This document shows positions 38,773-46,899 of a DNA stretch of 64,000 bases, piece after piece. Both the position numbers and the translations under genes were made by a program. The DNA comes from Aquibium microcysteis (GTDB lineage: Bacteria > Pseudomonadota > Alphaproteobacteria > Rhizobiales > Rhizobiaceae). The notes under the pieces are model-generated. The model saw only the letters and a list, made by a program, of their open reading frames with translations, made no database searches and had not been told where the DNA came from. The stretch lies in NCBI RefSeq assembly GCF_014495845.1, contig NZ_CP061080.1, positions 1,353,001 through 1,417,000 of the forward strand, in the 5' to 3' direction. Positions within the stretch are counted from its first letter, which is position 1. Each line of letters starts with the position of its first letter.

Positions 38773-39357
38773 ATGCCTGAATTCTCCATCCGCAAGATCA
38801 TCCTCACCATCGAGGACATTTTTCACGACGGCGGCCCGGCGGTGGATACGCCCCGGCGACGGGGGGCGGCGATGGCGCTGGTGAAGAACCCCTTCGCCGG
38901 CCGCCACGAGCCAGACCTGCAGCCGGCGATGAAGGATCTGGAGCCGCTCGGCCTGCTCCTGACCGACAGGCTGATCGCCGCCTTCGGCGACGCAGCACAG
39001 CGCATCGACGCCTATGGCAAGGGTGCGATCGTCGGCACCGCGGGCGAGATCGAACATGGCGCCCTGTGGCACGTGCCGGGCGGCTATGCCATGCGCGGGC
39101 GCATCCAGCCGTCGAAGGCGATCGTGCCCTCGGCGATGAAGGTCGGCGCCTTCGGCGCGAGCCTCGACGTGCCGCTCGGCCACGTCAACGCCGCCTATGT
39201 GAGGAGCCATTTCGACGCCATCACGGTGACGGCGCCCGACGGGCCGCGGCCGGACGAGATCCTGTTCTGCCTGGCGATGAGCTGCGGCGGCCGCGTCCAT
39301 TCGCGCATGGGCGGGCTGGAGGCCTTCCAGGTGAAGGGCGAGGACGGGCTGCGATGA
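38773..39357 (+). CDS. DUF1185 'amino acid synthesis' family protein
   Basis: This protein of 194 residues belongs to DUF1185, a family labelled 'amino acid synthesis' without firm biochemical evidence. Visible conserved blocks are IRKIILTIEDIFHDGG at the start, ALVKNPFAGR near residue 35, and a late AMSCGGRVHSRMGGL. AAGGAA precedes the ATG. It overlaps the MarR gene by four bases, so it is a bona fide operon member. A hydrolase or decarboxylase-like step in the ring-breakdown pathway is possible but unproven. Confidence 0.82.
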   Translation: MPEFSIRKIILTIEDIFHDGGPAVDTPRRRGAAMALVKNPFAGRHEPDLQPAMKDLEPLGLLLTDRLIAAFGDAAQRIDAYGKGAIVGTAGEIEHGALWHVPGGYAMRGRIQPSKAIVPSAMKVGAFGASLDVPLGHVNAAYVRSHFDAITVTAPDGPRPDEILFCLAMSCGGRVHSRMGGLEAFQVKGEDGLR

Positions 39358-39806
39358 GCGCGGCCAAGCGTCTGGCGCTGGTCGCGCCCGAGGCGGGCGA
39401 TGGCTACCGGCTCCAGGAGCAGGTCGGCTTCGTTCTGCGCAAGGCCAACCAGCGGCACCTTTCGATCTTTTCGGCCCATATCGGCGACCTGACGCCGCCG
39501 CAGTTCGCCGCACTCGCCAAGCTCGCCGAGGTGGGCGAGACGTCGCAGAACCAGCTCGGCGCGCTGGTGGCCATGGACGCCGCCACGATCAAGGGCGTGA
39601 TCGACCGGCTGAAGGGGCGCGGGCTGGTGGAACTCGGCGCCCACGGCGAGGACCGGCGCCGCCTCATGGTGTCGCTGACGCCGGCGGGCCGCGAGGCGGT
39701 GGACCGTCTGGTGCCGGTCGCGCGCAAGGTGACCGAGGAGACGCTGGCCCCGCTGACGACGCGCGAGGCCGCGACGCTGCTGCGGCTCCTGGCGAAACTG
39801 GCGTAG
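39354..39806 (+). CDS. MarR-family regulator of the heterocycle operon
   Basis: The protein has 150 residues and a MarR winged helix: TPPQFAALAKLAEVGETSQN, then the recognition helix VAMDAATIKGVIDRLKGRG and the wing HGEDRRRLMVSLTPAG. As last gene of the operon, coupled to DUF1185, it most likely represses this operon until its substrate or an intermediate is present. A candidate operator lies between pncA and the first operon gene. Confidence 0.88.
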   Translation: MSAAKRLALVAPEAGDGYRLQEQVGFVLRKANQRHLSIFSAHIGDLTPPQFAALAKLAEVGETSQNQLGALVAMDAATIKGVIDRLKGRGLVELGAHGEDRRRLMVSLTPAGREAVDRLVPVARKVTEETLAPLTTREAATLLRLLAKLA

Positions 39807-39850
39807 CACGCCGTCCGGCCGCCACCCGCGACCGGAAGGATCGGAGGGCG

Positions 39851-40190
39851 GACCGGTCACACCTTCTCCGTGGTCTCGCTCGATGACCTGCGCCGAGTTG
39901 TGAAGCCCGGACATGTCGTCTTTCGCTGCGCTCGGGCGCCGTTCCGGGATGACGAAGGCGGGGGCGCCGGCCTCCAGCCCCTCGTCCTCAGCGCCGGCCA
40001 AGTGCGGCCAGCCCGCGTGACGCGTCATTGCGGGGCCGCGCGGCTGGGCTTCGATGCCCGCCTGCAGACGCTCGGGTGCAGCAGAGGTGATGACGAGTAT
40101 CAGGGGCGCACCCTTCAGCTTCGTCATCCGGCGTGAAGCCGGAGCGGAGCGCAGACCCGGGGTGCATGCCTCGGAAGTCGCCGGAAGGCA
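39851..40190 (-). repeat. Diverged copies of the left-end intergenic repeat
   Basis: 39851-39958 (with CTCGATGACCTGCGCCGAG and TTCCGGGATGACGAAGG) is the reverse complement of the unit around 655-760. 40121-40190 (GAAGCCGGAGCGGAGCGCAG, then GCATGCCTCGG) matches the reverse complement of about 795-860. Sequence drift shows that these are older copies than the tandem ones. Confidence 0.75.
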
Positions 40191-40412
40191 GGACGACGAT
40201 GAAGGCGGCGGCATCCGGGAATCTCCAGCGCCGTCACGCCTGCCAGCGGCAGCGGGGAATGGATCCTTTCAGCGATCGCGAGGCATGGCTTCCGGGGGGC
40301 GCCGACGGCGACGGGGCCGGCTTGCTCGCCGGTCAGGTGCAACCTTTTGTTTACCGTCGTGTCAGCAGCCGTCAGTGCGGGGCGTGGACAGGGTCTTTTC
40401 TGCTTGCCGCCG

Positions 40413-40427
40413 GAACAAAACAAGAAC
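40413..40427 (+). promoter_or_regulatory. LexA/SOS box
   Basis: GAACAAAACAAGAAC is a perfect match to the alphaproteobacterial LexA operator GAAC-N7-GAAC. It ends 34 bases before the start codon of a 28-residue membrane peptide, so it would cover that gene's promoter. The match is seen; control by LexA is inferred. Confidence 0.78.
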
Positions 40428-40461
40428 ATGATGGTTCCATAGACAGAAACGGGAGAGATTC

Positions 40462-40548
40462 ATGTCCGACCTTCTTCAAGATGTCGCTTCGCTCGTCGCG
40501 GTCAGCCTGTTCATCGTCTCGATGGCGATGTGGATCGGCGCGTACTGA
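40462..40548 (+). CDS. SOS-controlled single-span membrane micropeptide
   Basis: The gene encodes only 28 residues: a short acidic start (MSDLLQDVA), one hydrophobic helix (about residues 9-27, SLVAVSLFIVSMAMWIG) and a terminal AY. GGGAGAG lies 6 bases before the ATG. A perfect LexA box sits just upstream. Caulobacter SidA, a 29-residue inner-membrane peptide that blocks division under SOS control, has the same size, topology and regulation. I could not compare the sequences, so a similar role is an inference. It is too short for most gene callers. Confidence 0.7.
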   Translation: MSDLLQDVASLVAVSLFIVSMAMWIGAY

Positions 40549-41185
40549 GGAGGAGCGTCGCCGGTCGGCGCATCTGTTCCGGCGATCCCGTATTTGACTT
40601 TCCCGTGCCGCGGCTGCCCCGCGCGGTTCGGGAGGCAGGGCAGTTCCCGCCAGGCGGCCCGTCCCCGCGCCTAGCCCCCGGCGTCGTTCCGGTTCCCCCG
40701 CCGGACCACCGATCCGCCCGGGAACTGCCCTGCGATTCCTGTCCCGCCGATGACGGCTCGGTCCTGTCGCGGTCGGCGAAGCCATGCTCGGGCACCGTCG
40801 GGCCAGCCCTGCGTGCTGCGGCTTGCCTCCGCGGCACGGGTGGATGGTCGCGGGATCCCGCCCGCCGGGACGACGGTCGGTACCGGCGCGTGCGTTGGAG
40901 TTCGGCGCCCTGACGTCCGACTGACGCCGGCTTGCGTCGCGTCGCCCGGGTGCCTGGGTCCCATTGCGACCTGCGTTGCGCTCTCCCGTTCGCCTCCGCG
41001 GCGGTGGCGTCACGCTGGCCGCCGGTCCGATGTGGACACCGCCGGATCGGCGCCGCGCGTCGTGCATTCGGCGGAGCGCCCGGCGGGCGGTCGCGTTCCG
41101 CGGGCGCGCGGCACGATTGCACCCGACACGCGGGCGTCCGGAGCGGCATCGCCGCCGCGGGGCGTCGCGGATACTCGCCCGGACG
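40549..41185. other. Intergenic region without a recognised gene
   Basis: These 637 GC-rich bases contain no convincing gene on either strand. The only structure seen is a perfect 14-base inverted repeat, CAGGGCAGTTCCCG (40636-40649) and CGGGAACTGCCCTG (40719-40732), with 69 bases between the arms. It could be a small mobile element or a large hairpin ending the micropeptide transcript. Confidence 0.5.
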
Positions 41186-42952
41186 TCAGTCGCCGACGGC
41201 AACTCCCTCGCGGCGGGGATCGGCGCCGCCCGCGAGCGTGCCGTCGTCGAGGAAGGCGACGCCGTGCAGGCCGGAATTCATGGCGGTCGCCTTGACCTCG
41301 TAGCCGAGCGCGGCGAGATCGTCGGCGAGCGCCTCGGCGCCCGTGCCGGCTTCCACCTCGTAGCGGCCGAAGCGGTTGGCCAGATGCGGCAGCGCCACCG
41401 CCTCCTGCATGTCCATGCGCCAGTCGATCAGCGCGATCAGCGCCTGCGCGACATAGGGGATGATCGTGCTGCCGCCCGGGGAGCCGAGCGCGAAGGCGGG
41501 CCGGCCGTCCTTCATCACGATGGTGGGCGACATCGACGAGCGGGGCCGCTTGCCGGGCTCGACGCGGTTGGCCACGGCGGTGCCGTTCTCCTGCGGCGCG
41601 AACGAGAAGTCGGTCAGCTGGTTGTTGAGCAGGATGCCGGCCGCCATCAGCCGGGCGCCGAAGGCGTTCTCGACGGAACTGGTCATCGAGGCGACGTTGC
41701 CGAACGCATCGACGATGACGAAATGAGTCGTGGCCGGAACCTCGGGGCTCCCGCCATCGATCCGCAGCTGCGCCTTGTCCCAGGGCGGATCGCCGGGGCC
41801 GGCGAGATCGGCGGGCAGGGCGGTCTCGCGCTTCAGGAGCGCGGCGCGGGTGGCGAGATAGTCCGTGTCGAGCAGACCTTCGGGAATGTCCACGAAATCC
41901 TCGTCGGCGACGTAGCGGCCGCGGTCGGCGAAGGCGAGCCGGGTCGCGTCGCCGAACAGGCGCCAACTCTGCGGGTCCGACGGCCCGAGCGTGCCGAGGT
42001 CGAAGCCCGACAGCATGCCGAGGATCTGGCCGATCGCCAGCGAGCCGGAGGAGGGCGGCCCCATGCCGCAGACGTCGTAGCCGCGATAGGGCGCGCAGAC
42101 GGCCGGCCGTTCCTTCGCCTCGTAGGCGCCGAGGTCTTCGAGCGCGAGTTGGCCCGGATTGGTCGGATGGGACGTCACGGCCGCGACGATCGCCTCGGCG
42201 ACCGGCCCCTCGTAGAAGGCGTCCGGACCCTCGCGGCCGATCAGGCGCAGCGTGTCGGCATAGTCGGGATTGGCGAGCCGGGCGCCCTCGGCCAGCGGCG
42301 CCCCGGCAGCGTCGAAGAAATAGGCGCGGGTGGTCGGCTGGCCGGCCAGCCTTTCGCCGTCCTCGGCGATCAGCGCGGCGAGACGCGGCGAGACGGCAAA
42401 GCCCGAATCGGCCAGCCGCGCCGCCGGTTCGAACAGTTCGGACCACGGCTTGCGGCCATGCGAGGCGTGGATCTTTTCCATCAGCCGCACGATGCCCGGC
42501 GTTCCGACCGAGCGGCCGCCGACGACGGCCTCGAAGAAATTCAGCGGCTTGCCGTCGGCGCCGAGGAAGAGTTCCGGCGTGGCTGCGAGCGGCGCGGTCT
42601 CGCGGCCGTCGATGGTTGTGAGCCGGCCGGTCGCGCCGTCGAGGAAGACCAGGAATCCGCCGCCGCCGAGACCCGACGACTGCGGTTCGACGAGGCCGAG
42701 CACGGTCTGCACCACCACCAGCGCGTCGGCCGCGCTGCCACCGTCGCGCAGCACCGCGAGGCCGGCTTCCGCGGCGATCGGGTTGGCGGCCACCACCATC
42801 TGGCTGCGGGCCCTGACGGCCGCCTTGACCTCGACGCTGGTCGGCGCCTCCGGCGCGACGGCATCGGTCGCCTGCTGCGCCAGTGCGCCGGCGGGGAGGG
42901 CGGCCAGCAGCGCAAAGAACGCCGCGCCCAGTCGATTCGTCCGCAGGCTCAT
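41186..42952 (-). CDS. ggt: Gamma-glutamyltransferase
   Basis: GGT is a periplasmic N-terminal-nucleophile hydrolase that removes or transfers the glutamyl group of glutathione. The 588 residues begin with a Sec signal peptide (LGAAFFALLAALPAGALAQQ). The large-subunit motif LGGGGFLVFLDG and arginine of DGRETAP are present. The precursor should cleave itself before the threonine of ATTHFVIVD, which becomes the catalytic residue. The glycine loop ALGSPGGSTII closes the site. I chose the ATG at 42952 because the signal peptide starts there. It lies 50 bases downstream of lipB on the same strand. Confidence 0.95.
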   Translation of the reverse strand: MSLRTNRLGAAFFALLAALPAGALAQQATDAVAPEAPTSVEVKAAVRARSQMVVAANPIAAEAGLAVLRDGGSAADALVVVQTVLGLVEPQSSGLGGGGFLVFLDGATGRLTTIDGRETAPLAATPELFLGADGKPLNFFEAVVGGRSVGTPGIVRLMEKIHASHGRKPWSELFEPAARLADSGFAVSPRLAALIAEDGERLAGQPTTRAYFFDAAGAPLAEGARLANPDYADTLRLIGREGPDAFYEGPVAEAIVAAVTSHPTNPGQLALEDLGAYEAKERPAVCAPYRGYDVCGMGPPSSGSLAIGQILGMLSGFDLGTLGPSDPQSWRLFGDATRLAFADRGRYVADEDFVDIPEGLLDTDYLATRAALLKRETALPADLAGPGDPPWDKAQLRIDGGSPEVPATTHFVIVDAFGNVASMTSSVENAFGARLMAAGILLNNQLTDFSFAPQENGTAVANRVEPGKRPRSSMSPTIVMKDGRPAFALGSPGGSTIIPYVAQALIALIDWRMDMQEAVALPHLANRFGRYEVEAGTGAEALADDLAALGYEVKATAMNSGLHGVAFLDDGTLAGGADPRREGVAVGD

Positions 42953-43002
42953 CCCAGCCTCCCTTAAAGGCAGCCGGCACCGATAACGTCCGCCGGCCGG
43001 CC

Positions 43003-43719
43003 TCAGTCCGTGGCGGCTGGCCCGAACACCTGTTCGAATCCCTGCTTCAGCGCCACGTCCACGTCGGCCATGGTAACCGGCAATCCGAGATCGACAAGGC
43101 TGGTGACGCCGTATCCCGCGATGCCGCAGGGGACGATACCGGAAAAATGCGACAGGTCGGGCTCGACGTTGATGGCGATGCCGTGGAAGGAGACCCAGCG
43201 CCGCAACCGGATGCCGATGGCGGCGATCTTGTCTTCGGCCGGCACGCCCGGCGCCAGCGGCGGCCGGTCGGGCCGCACCACCCAGACGCCGACGCGGTCC
43301 TCGCGCCGCTCGCCTTTCACGTTGAAGCGGTCGAGAGTGCGGATGATCCATTCCTCCAGCGCGCCGACGAAGACGCGCACGTCCTCGCGCCGCCGCTTCA
43401 GATCGAGCATGACGTAGACCACGCGCTGGCCGGGGCCGTGATAGGTGTATTCGCCACCGCGTCCGGCGGCAAAGACGGGAAAACGGTCGGGCTCCAGGAG
43501 GTCGCCCGGCCGGGCGCTGGTGCCGGCGGTGTAGAGCGGCGGGTGCTCGACAAGCCAGACCATCTCGCGTGCCGGGCCGTCCCGTATGGCGGTGGACCGC
43601 GCGTCCATCACGGCGAGCGCGTCGGAGTAGGGCACGAGACCGGGTTCGATGCGCCACTCGACCGGCGGGCTGCCGGCGGAGGGGTGGAAATCGAAGCCGA
43701 GCTGGTTGCGCTGGAGCAT
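43003..43719 (-). CDS. lipB: Octanoyl-(ACP):protein transferase
   Basis: LipB moves octanoate from acyl carrier protein to the lipoyl domains, the step before LipA. The 238 residues show [25 protein letters not shown] with the substrate-binding histidine, the catalytic lysine in [13 protein letters not shown] and the nucleophilic cysteine in IVPCGI. The family usually has about 210-240 residues. lipA and lipB are unlinked here, 40 kb apart. Confidence 0.97.
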   Translation of the reverse strand: MLQRNQLGFDFHPSAGSPPVEWRIEPGLVPYSDALAVMDARSTAIRDGPAREMVWLVEHPPLYTAGTSARPGDLLEPDRFPVFAAGRGGEYTYHGPGQRVVYVMLDLKRRREDVRVFVGALEEWIIRTLDRFNVKGERREDRVGVWVVRPDRPPLAPGVPAEDKIAAIGIRLRRWVSFHGIAINVEPDLSHFSGIVPCGIAGYGVTSLVDLGLPVTMADVDVALKQGFEQVFGPAATD

Positions 43720-43894
43720 CTGAGACAGTCCTTCTGGACCAGATATGGCGGCTCGGCGGGGCGCCGTCCAGACAGGGCCGGTGGCCTTTCGTCATGCGGC
43801 TGTCGAAAGCCACATTTATTCGGTTCGGCGCTCTTGTTTCCCGACAGGTGATTTGCTAAACGCCGCGAGCCGGTCAGGACCGGCCCTACCACGT

Positions 43895-43979
43895 GCGGTC
43901 GTGGCGGAATTGGTAGACGCGCAGCGTTGAGGTCGCTGTGGGGCAACCCGTGGAAGTTCGAGTCTTCTCGACCGCACCA
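43895..43979 (+). tRNA. tRNA-Leu (anticodon GAG)
   Basis: The 85-base sequence folds as a class II tRNA. The acceptor stem is GCGGTCG / CGACCGC (43895-43901 / 43969-43975), followed by A and an encoded CCA. The anticodon arm is CAGCG-TTGAGGT-CGCTG with GAG at 43929-43931. There is a long variable arm, and the T loop GTTCGAGTC is normal. It reads CUC/CUU leucine codons. Confidence 0.95.
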
Positions 43980-43983
43980 TTCT

Positions 43984-44005
43984 CAGCCAGAGGCTGAACT
44001 CTTCC
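43984..44005 (+). terminator. Terminator after tRNA-Leu
   Basis: TCAGCC-AGA-GGCTGA (43984-43998) is followed by ACTCTTC. It is a short but clean stem five bases after the tRNA. Confidence 0.6.
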
Positions 44006-44242
44006 CCCGATAATACCGGATTCGTTCGTGATCTGGTGTCCGCGGATCGCGGCTCCTCACGCCGGCCTCCGTCCGGTCCGCCGGCCTGGCAACCGGGGTC
44101 TAGGTCACTGCTTCATGCGTCGGAATGTGATACCCGTCTGCCGCGATCACGGCGCCGCCGGTCTTGCTGGCGGTTACGCTCCGGCAACCGGCAGACCGAA
44201 CCGGGGCTGGCTTGCCCGCGGTTCGTCCGCAAGCGGAAGGGA

Positions 44243-45037
44243 TCAGTTGTCCTGCTTCTTCCCGATCTCGTCCACGAGGCCGTCGAGGTCCGAGAAGAGC
44301 GCGTTCTCGTCGATCGTCCCCGGCTTCTGGCCGCCGCCGGTCGGCTTGTCGGTCTTGCGGTCCATGTCGTCGAGCATCTCGTCGAGCGTGTCGAGGAGAG
44401 CGAGGTCGCTCTGGAGCCCGGACGGCGTGTGCTCGGTCCGCTCCGTCTTCTCCGTGCCCTGCGCCAGCATGCCCAGCACGTCCTGCAGTTCGGGATCGGA
44501 GAGGCTCGGCCGATCCTTGTCCGTGACCGGCTCGTCATCGAGGAGCTCGTCGAGGCCGATTTCCTCCTGCACCTCGATCTTCTTCGGCTCAGGCATGACC
44601 GGGACGTTCTGCTGGTTGCCCACACCTTCGCGGGCCAGTTGCTTCTGAAAGCGGCTCATCGGGTCATAGTCGACGTTGTCCCTGACGTTCCTGGCGAGCT
44701 CCATGATCAGCTTGATGGCATCCTGCGCCTTGCCGACCGTCAGCGGCATCTTCTTGACGCCCGTCACCGTGTGGGTGCCGACGATCTCGTTGTGGAGCCG
44801 TTTCGCAAGCGCGCTCGTCAGCCCGAGGTCCTTCGACACCCTGGCAACGAAGTTTTCGCGCGCCTGGATGTTCTGCTTCTGAGCGGTCGTGGAGAATTTC
44901 GACTTCAGCCAGGCGATGCCCGGCGAGCCGGAGCGGACGCGAACGCCACCCTCCTCGTCGCGGCTCTTGCCGATGCCGGCCTTGAGATTGGTCGTGTCGA
45001 GGATCGTGGTGAGCTGGCGGTCGGTGATCTTGCTCAT
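44243..45037 (-). CDS. Unknown protein, possible secreted substrate of the adjacent chaperone
   Basis: The protein has 264 residues and no recognised family. The N-terminal half (1-120) is basic and helical (TTAQKQNIQARENFVARVSK, LTVGKAQDAIKLIMELA). The C-terminal half is strongly acidic and low in complexity, with repeats such as LDELLDDE, LLDTLDEMLDDMD and LFSDLDGLVDE. No signal peptide is present. It begins 29 bases after a CesT-like chaperone gene and is cotranscribed with it. This is the usual arrangement for a type III secretion substrate, but no secretion machinery lies in the window. Confidence 0.6.
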   Translation of the reverse strand: MSKITDRQLTTILDTTNLKAGIGKSRDEEGGVRVRSGSPGIAWLKSKFSTTAQKQNIQARENFVARVSKDLGLTSALAKRLHNEIVGTHTVTGVKKMPLTVGKAQDAIKLIMELARNVRDNVDYDPMSRFQKQLAREGVGNQQNVPVMPEPKKIEVQEEIGLDELLDDEPVTDKDRPSLSDPELQDVLGMLAQGTEKTERTEHTPSGLQSDLALLDTLDEMLDDMDRKTDKPTGGGQKPGTIDENALFSDLDGLVDEIGKKQDN

Positions 45038-45066
45038 GGTCGTGTTCCGGATTGTGCGTGGTTGCG

Positions 45067-45537
45067 TCAGGCGCGGATGATCAGGGAGGGGTCGCCGACG
45101 GCCGGCGCCTCTTCGGCGGCGGGCGCGAGCAGATCGATTGCCGCCTGCCAGTAGGCGACGTTGCGCGTCGCGCGCAGCAGGCGCTCATGCAGGCGCTCGG
45201 GCGTGAGCTGCGCCGGTTCGATGCGGTCGGTCCAGACCCAGCCGCCGTCCGCGCCGTCGAGCGCGACGATGCCCATGCCGTGGCCCATCATGACGCCGTT
45301 GCGCATGGCCGCGTAGCCGGCGAAGGTTTCCTGCGGAACGCCGTCCGGAACATTGACGTGGGCCTTCACGACGTATCCCGCTTCCTGGTCGCCGGCGACC
45401 AGGCAGACGGGAACGTCGCCCATTTCGATGACCACCTCGCCATCGGAATCGAAGGCGAGATCGGGCAGTCCGATCGAAAGCCCGTAGTCGGCAAGGATCG
45501 TGTCGCTGCCGCGAAAACGCTGGTGAAGGTCGGCCAT
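45067..45537 (-). CDS. CesT-like type III secretion chaperone candidate
   Basis: The protein has 156 residues and is acidic. Its pattern fits the CesT/Tir chaperone fold: an N-terminal helix, a strand pair FDSDGEVVIEMGDVPVCLV, a central segment with GHGMGIVALDGADGGWVWTD, and a final long helix RLHERLLRATRNVAYWQAAI. Such chaperones are small, acidic and located before their substrate gene, as here. The similarity is of pattern, not of strong motifs. A YbjN-like or other small-fold protein is possible. GGAG precedes the ATG. Confidence 0.5.
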   Translation of the reverse strand: MADLHQRFRGSDTILADYGLSIGLPDLAFDSDGEVVIEMGDVPVCLVAGDQEAGYVVKAHVNVPDGVPQETFAGYAAMRNGVMMGHGMGIVALDGADGGWVWTDRIEPAQLTPERLHERLLRATRNVAYWQAAIDLLAPAAEEAPAVGDPSLIIRA

Positions 45538-45651
45538 GGTCGCTCCGGGTCCGTGGGTGAGACAAGGCCGAGACTAGGCAGGGCATCCGGGCCGTCCTGT
45601 GCCGAGCGGCACCGGCCCGGTGCGTCGGACGACACAGGCGCGGGTGCGATG

Positions 45652-45676
45652 GGAACGAGGCGTCGTGCCGGCCGTT
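45652..45676 (+). promoter_or_regulatory. Predicted EcfG (general stress sigma) promoter
   Basis: GGAAC (45652-45656) and CGTT (45673-45676) are exactly 16 bases apart, the EcfG consensus. It is placed 22 bases before the start of a 62-residue protein. It is the second such promoter in the window. Confidence 0.78.
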
Positions 45677-45697
45677 GCTGCGGAAACGGAGGCCGAC

Positions 45698-45886
45698 ATG
45701 TCGAAACCGACCGCAACCGGGAACGAGCGCCGGGCGCTCCCCGAGGACGCCAAGGACCGCAAGGCCCTGAAGCTGGCCGAGACGACGGACCTGTCGCAGG
45801 GCCAGGCGCGCGAACTGATCGAGAAGCACGGGATCGACAGTCCCGAACTCGAGAAGGAAGCCAAGCGCTTCAAGGCCGAGGGTTGA
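45698..45886 (+). CDS. Small stress-regulon protein of unknown function
   Basis: The gene encodes 62 mostly charged residues without membrane segments. The second half, DLSQGQARELIEKHG and LEKEAKRFKAEG, looks like a short helix-turn-helix pair found in small rhizobial proteins near DUF3606. ACGGAGG lies 6 bases before the ATG at 45698, which I prefer to an upstream ATG that would begin before the promoter. The EcfG-type promoter just upstream suggests expression under general stress or in stationary phase. Confidence 0.75.
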   Translation: MSKPTATGNERRALPEDAKDRKALKLAETTDLSQGQARELIEKHGIDSPELEKEAKRFKAEG

Positions 45887-46026
45887 CGGAAGGTCTCGCG
45901 GCACCGGCGTGGCGGAGAGGGGAACGTCTCCCGCCGCGCCGGTCTGTTCGACCCCGCTGAATTACCACTTGTGCGAACCGCGCCGAGACGCGAAGCTCTT
46001 CCCGGGGGCAGGGAAGGGGACGGACG

Positions 46027-46806
46027 ATGGCGAAGGGCAGGAGCCAGTTGGCGCGAACGGGGAGCGCCGCGCTCATCGCAGTGATGCTCGCAGGCTGCAC
46101 GACGCTGCCGGACTTCGCCGAGAGCGACTACGTCAAGATGGAATCGCTGTTCTACACGGTCGAGCAGGAACTCTGCGAATCGCTGTCCCTGATCAAGAGC
46201 GAGCCCGGCGTGTCGGCCAGGCTGCGCGAGGCCGGCATCGCGATCGAGGGACAGTACGCCAAGGTGACGGCCGGCCTGGAACTCGTGAAGGTGCTCGACG
46301 CCGCCGGCAATTCGAGCTTCGTCATCCCCGTCAACCATGGCAGTGCCGGGCTCGGGCTCGGCGGCTCGAGCAGCCGGGTGAACGCCGTGCGGACGACCGT
46401 CTCGGTCTACTATCCCTTCGCGGAACTGGAATGCTCCGGCCAGATCGCCAATCCGCCCGAGCGGATCGCCGGCGGGCTCGGGCTCAAGGAGTGGGTTCTC
46501 AACACCACGGTGGCGCTGATCAACGTGCACGAGACGCCGGCCGCCTATTCCTACGAGGTCAGCTTCGACGTCACGCGCGATGCCCGCGCACGGCCGACGA
46601 TCTCGCTGGCGACGTCGGGTTTCACGCTGATCGGCGGCGACCTGTCGCTGGGCGGGGCGAGGAAACTGACGCACTGGCTGAGCGTGACGGTTCGCGACGT
46701 GGCCCTGAACGACGCCCCGGCCGGGAAGGGCGGCATTCCCACGGGTGTGCGGGACGCACTGGACCGCGAAGAGGGGCTCACCATCCTCCGCCGTGTCAAG
46801 GAATGA
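46027..46806 (+). CDS. Putative lipoprotein of unknown function
   Basis: The protein has 259 residues. The N-terminus has a lipoprotein signal with lipobox LAGC at about residues 20-23 (SAALIAVMLAGCTTLP), so the mature protein is anchored to a membrane by Cys 23. A beta-rich body follows with TTVSVYYPFAELECSG and STLATSGF-like strands (SLATSGFTLIGGDLSLGG). No family was recognised. It stands between the small stress gene and mgtE; AGGGGACGG lies before the ATG. Confidence 0.8.
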   Translation: MAKGRSQLARTGSAALIAVMLAGCTTLPDFAESDYVKMESLFYTVEQELCESLSLIKSEPGVSARLREAGIAIEGQYAKVTAGLELVKVLDAAGNSSFVIPVNHGSAGLGLGGSSSRVNAVRTTVSVYYPFAELECSGQIANPPERIAGGLGLKEWVLNTTVALINVHETPAAYSYEVSFDVTRDARARPTISLATSGFTLIGGDLSLGGARKLTHWLSVTVRDVALNDAPAGKGGIPTGVRDALDREEGLTILRRVKE

Positions 46807-46899
46807 AACCGCATGCTGCGCTGCAATAGGCTTTGAGTTCGCCGGACGGGCGGGCTAGACCGGTCGGGAAACCGATCGCTCGCTGGCTTGGAGGTCGCA

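Larger units (their letters stand above)
39807..40461. other. Intergenic region with repeats and an SOS promoter
   Basis: No larger gene is seen here. The left 380 bases carry reverse-oriented, diverged copies of the repeat family found at 1-1110. The right end holds the LexA box and leader of a micropeptide gene. Confidence 0.6.

Noticed and set aside
41186..43813. An 875-residue gamma-glutamyltransferase
   Set aside because: The N-terminal extension is antisense-like sequence from the lipB region. The signal peptide begins at 42952.
46807..46899. Magnesium riboswitch before mgtE
   Set aside because: The leader is under 100 bases and shows no extended conserved stem structure, so an M-box is not possible here.
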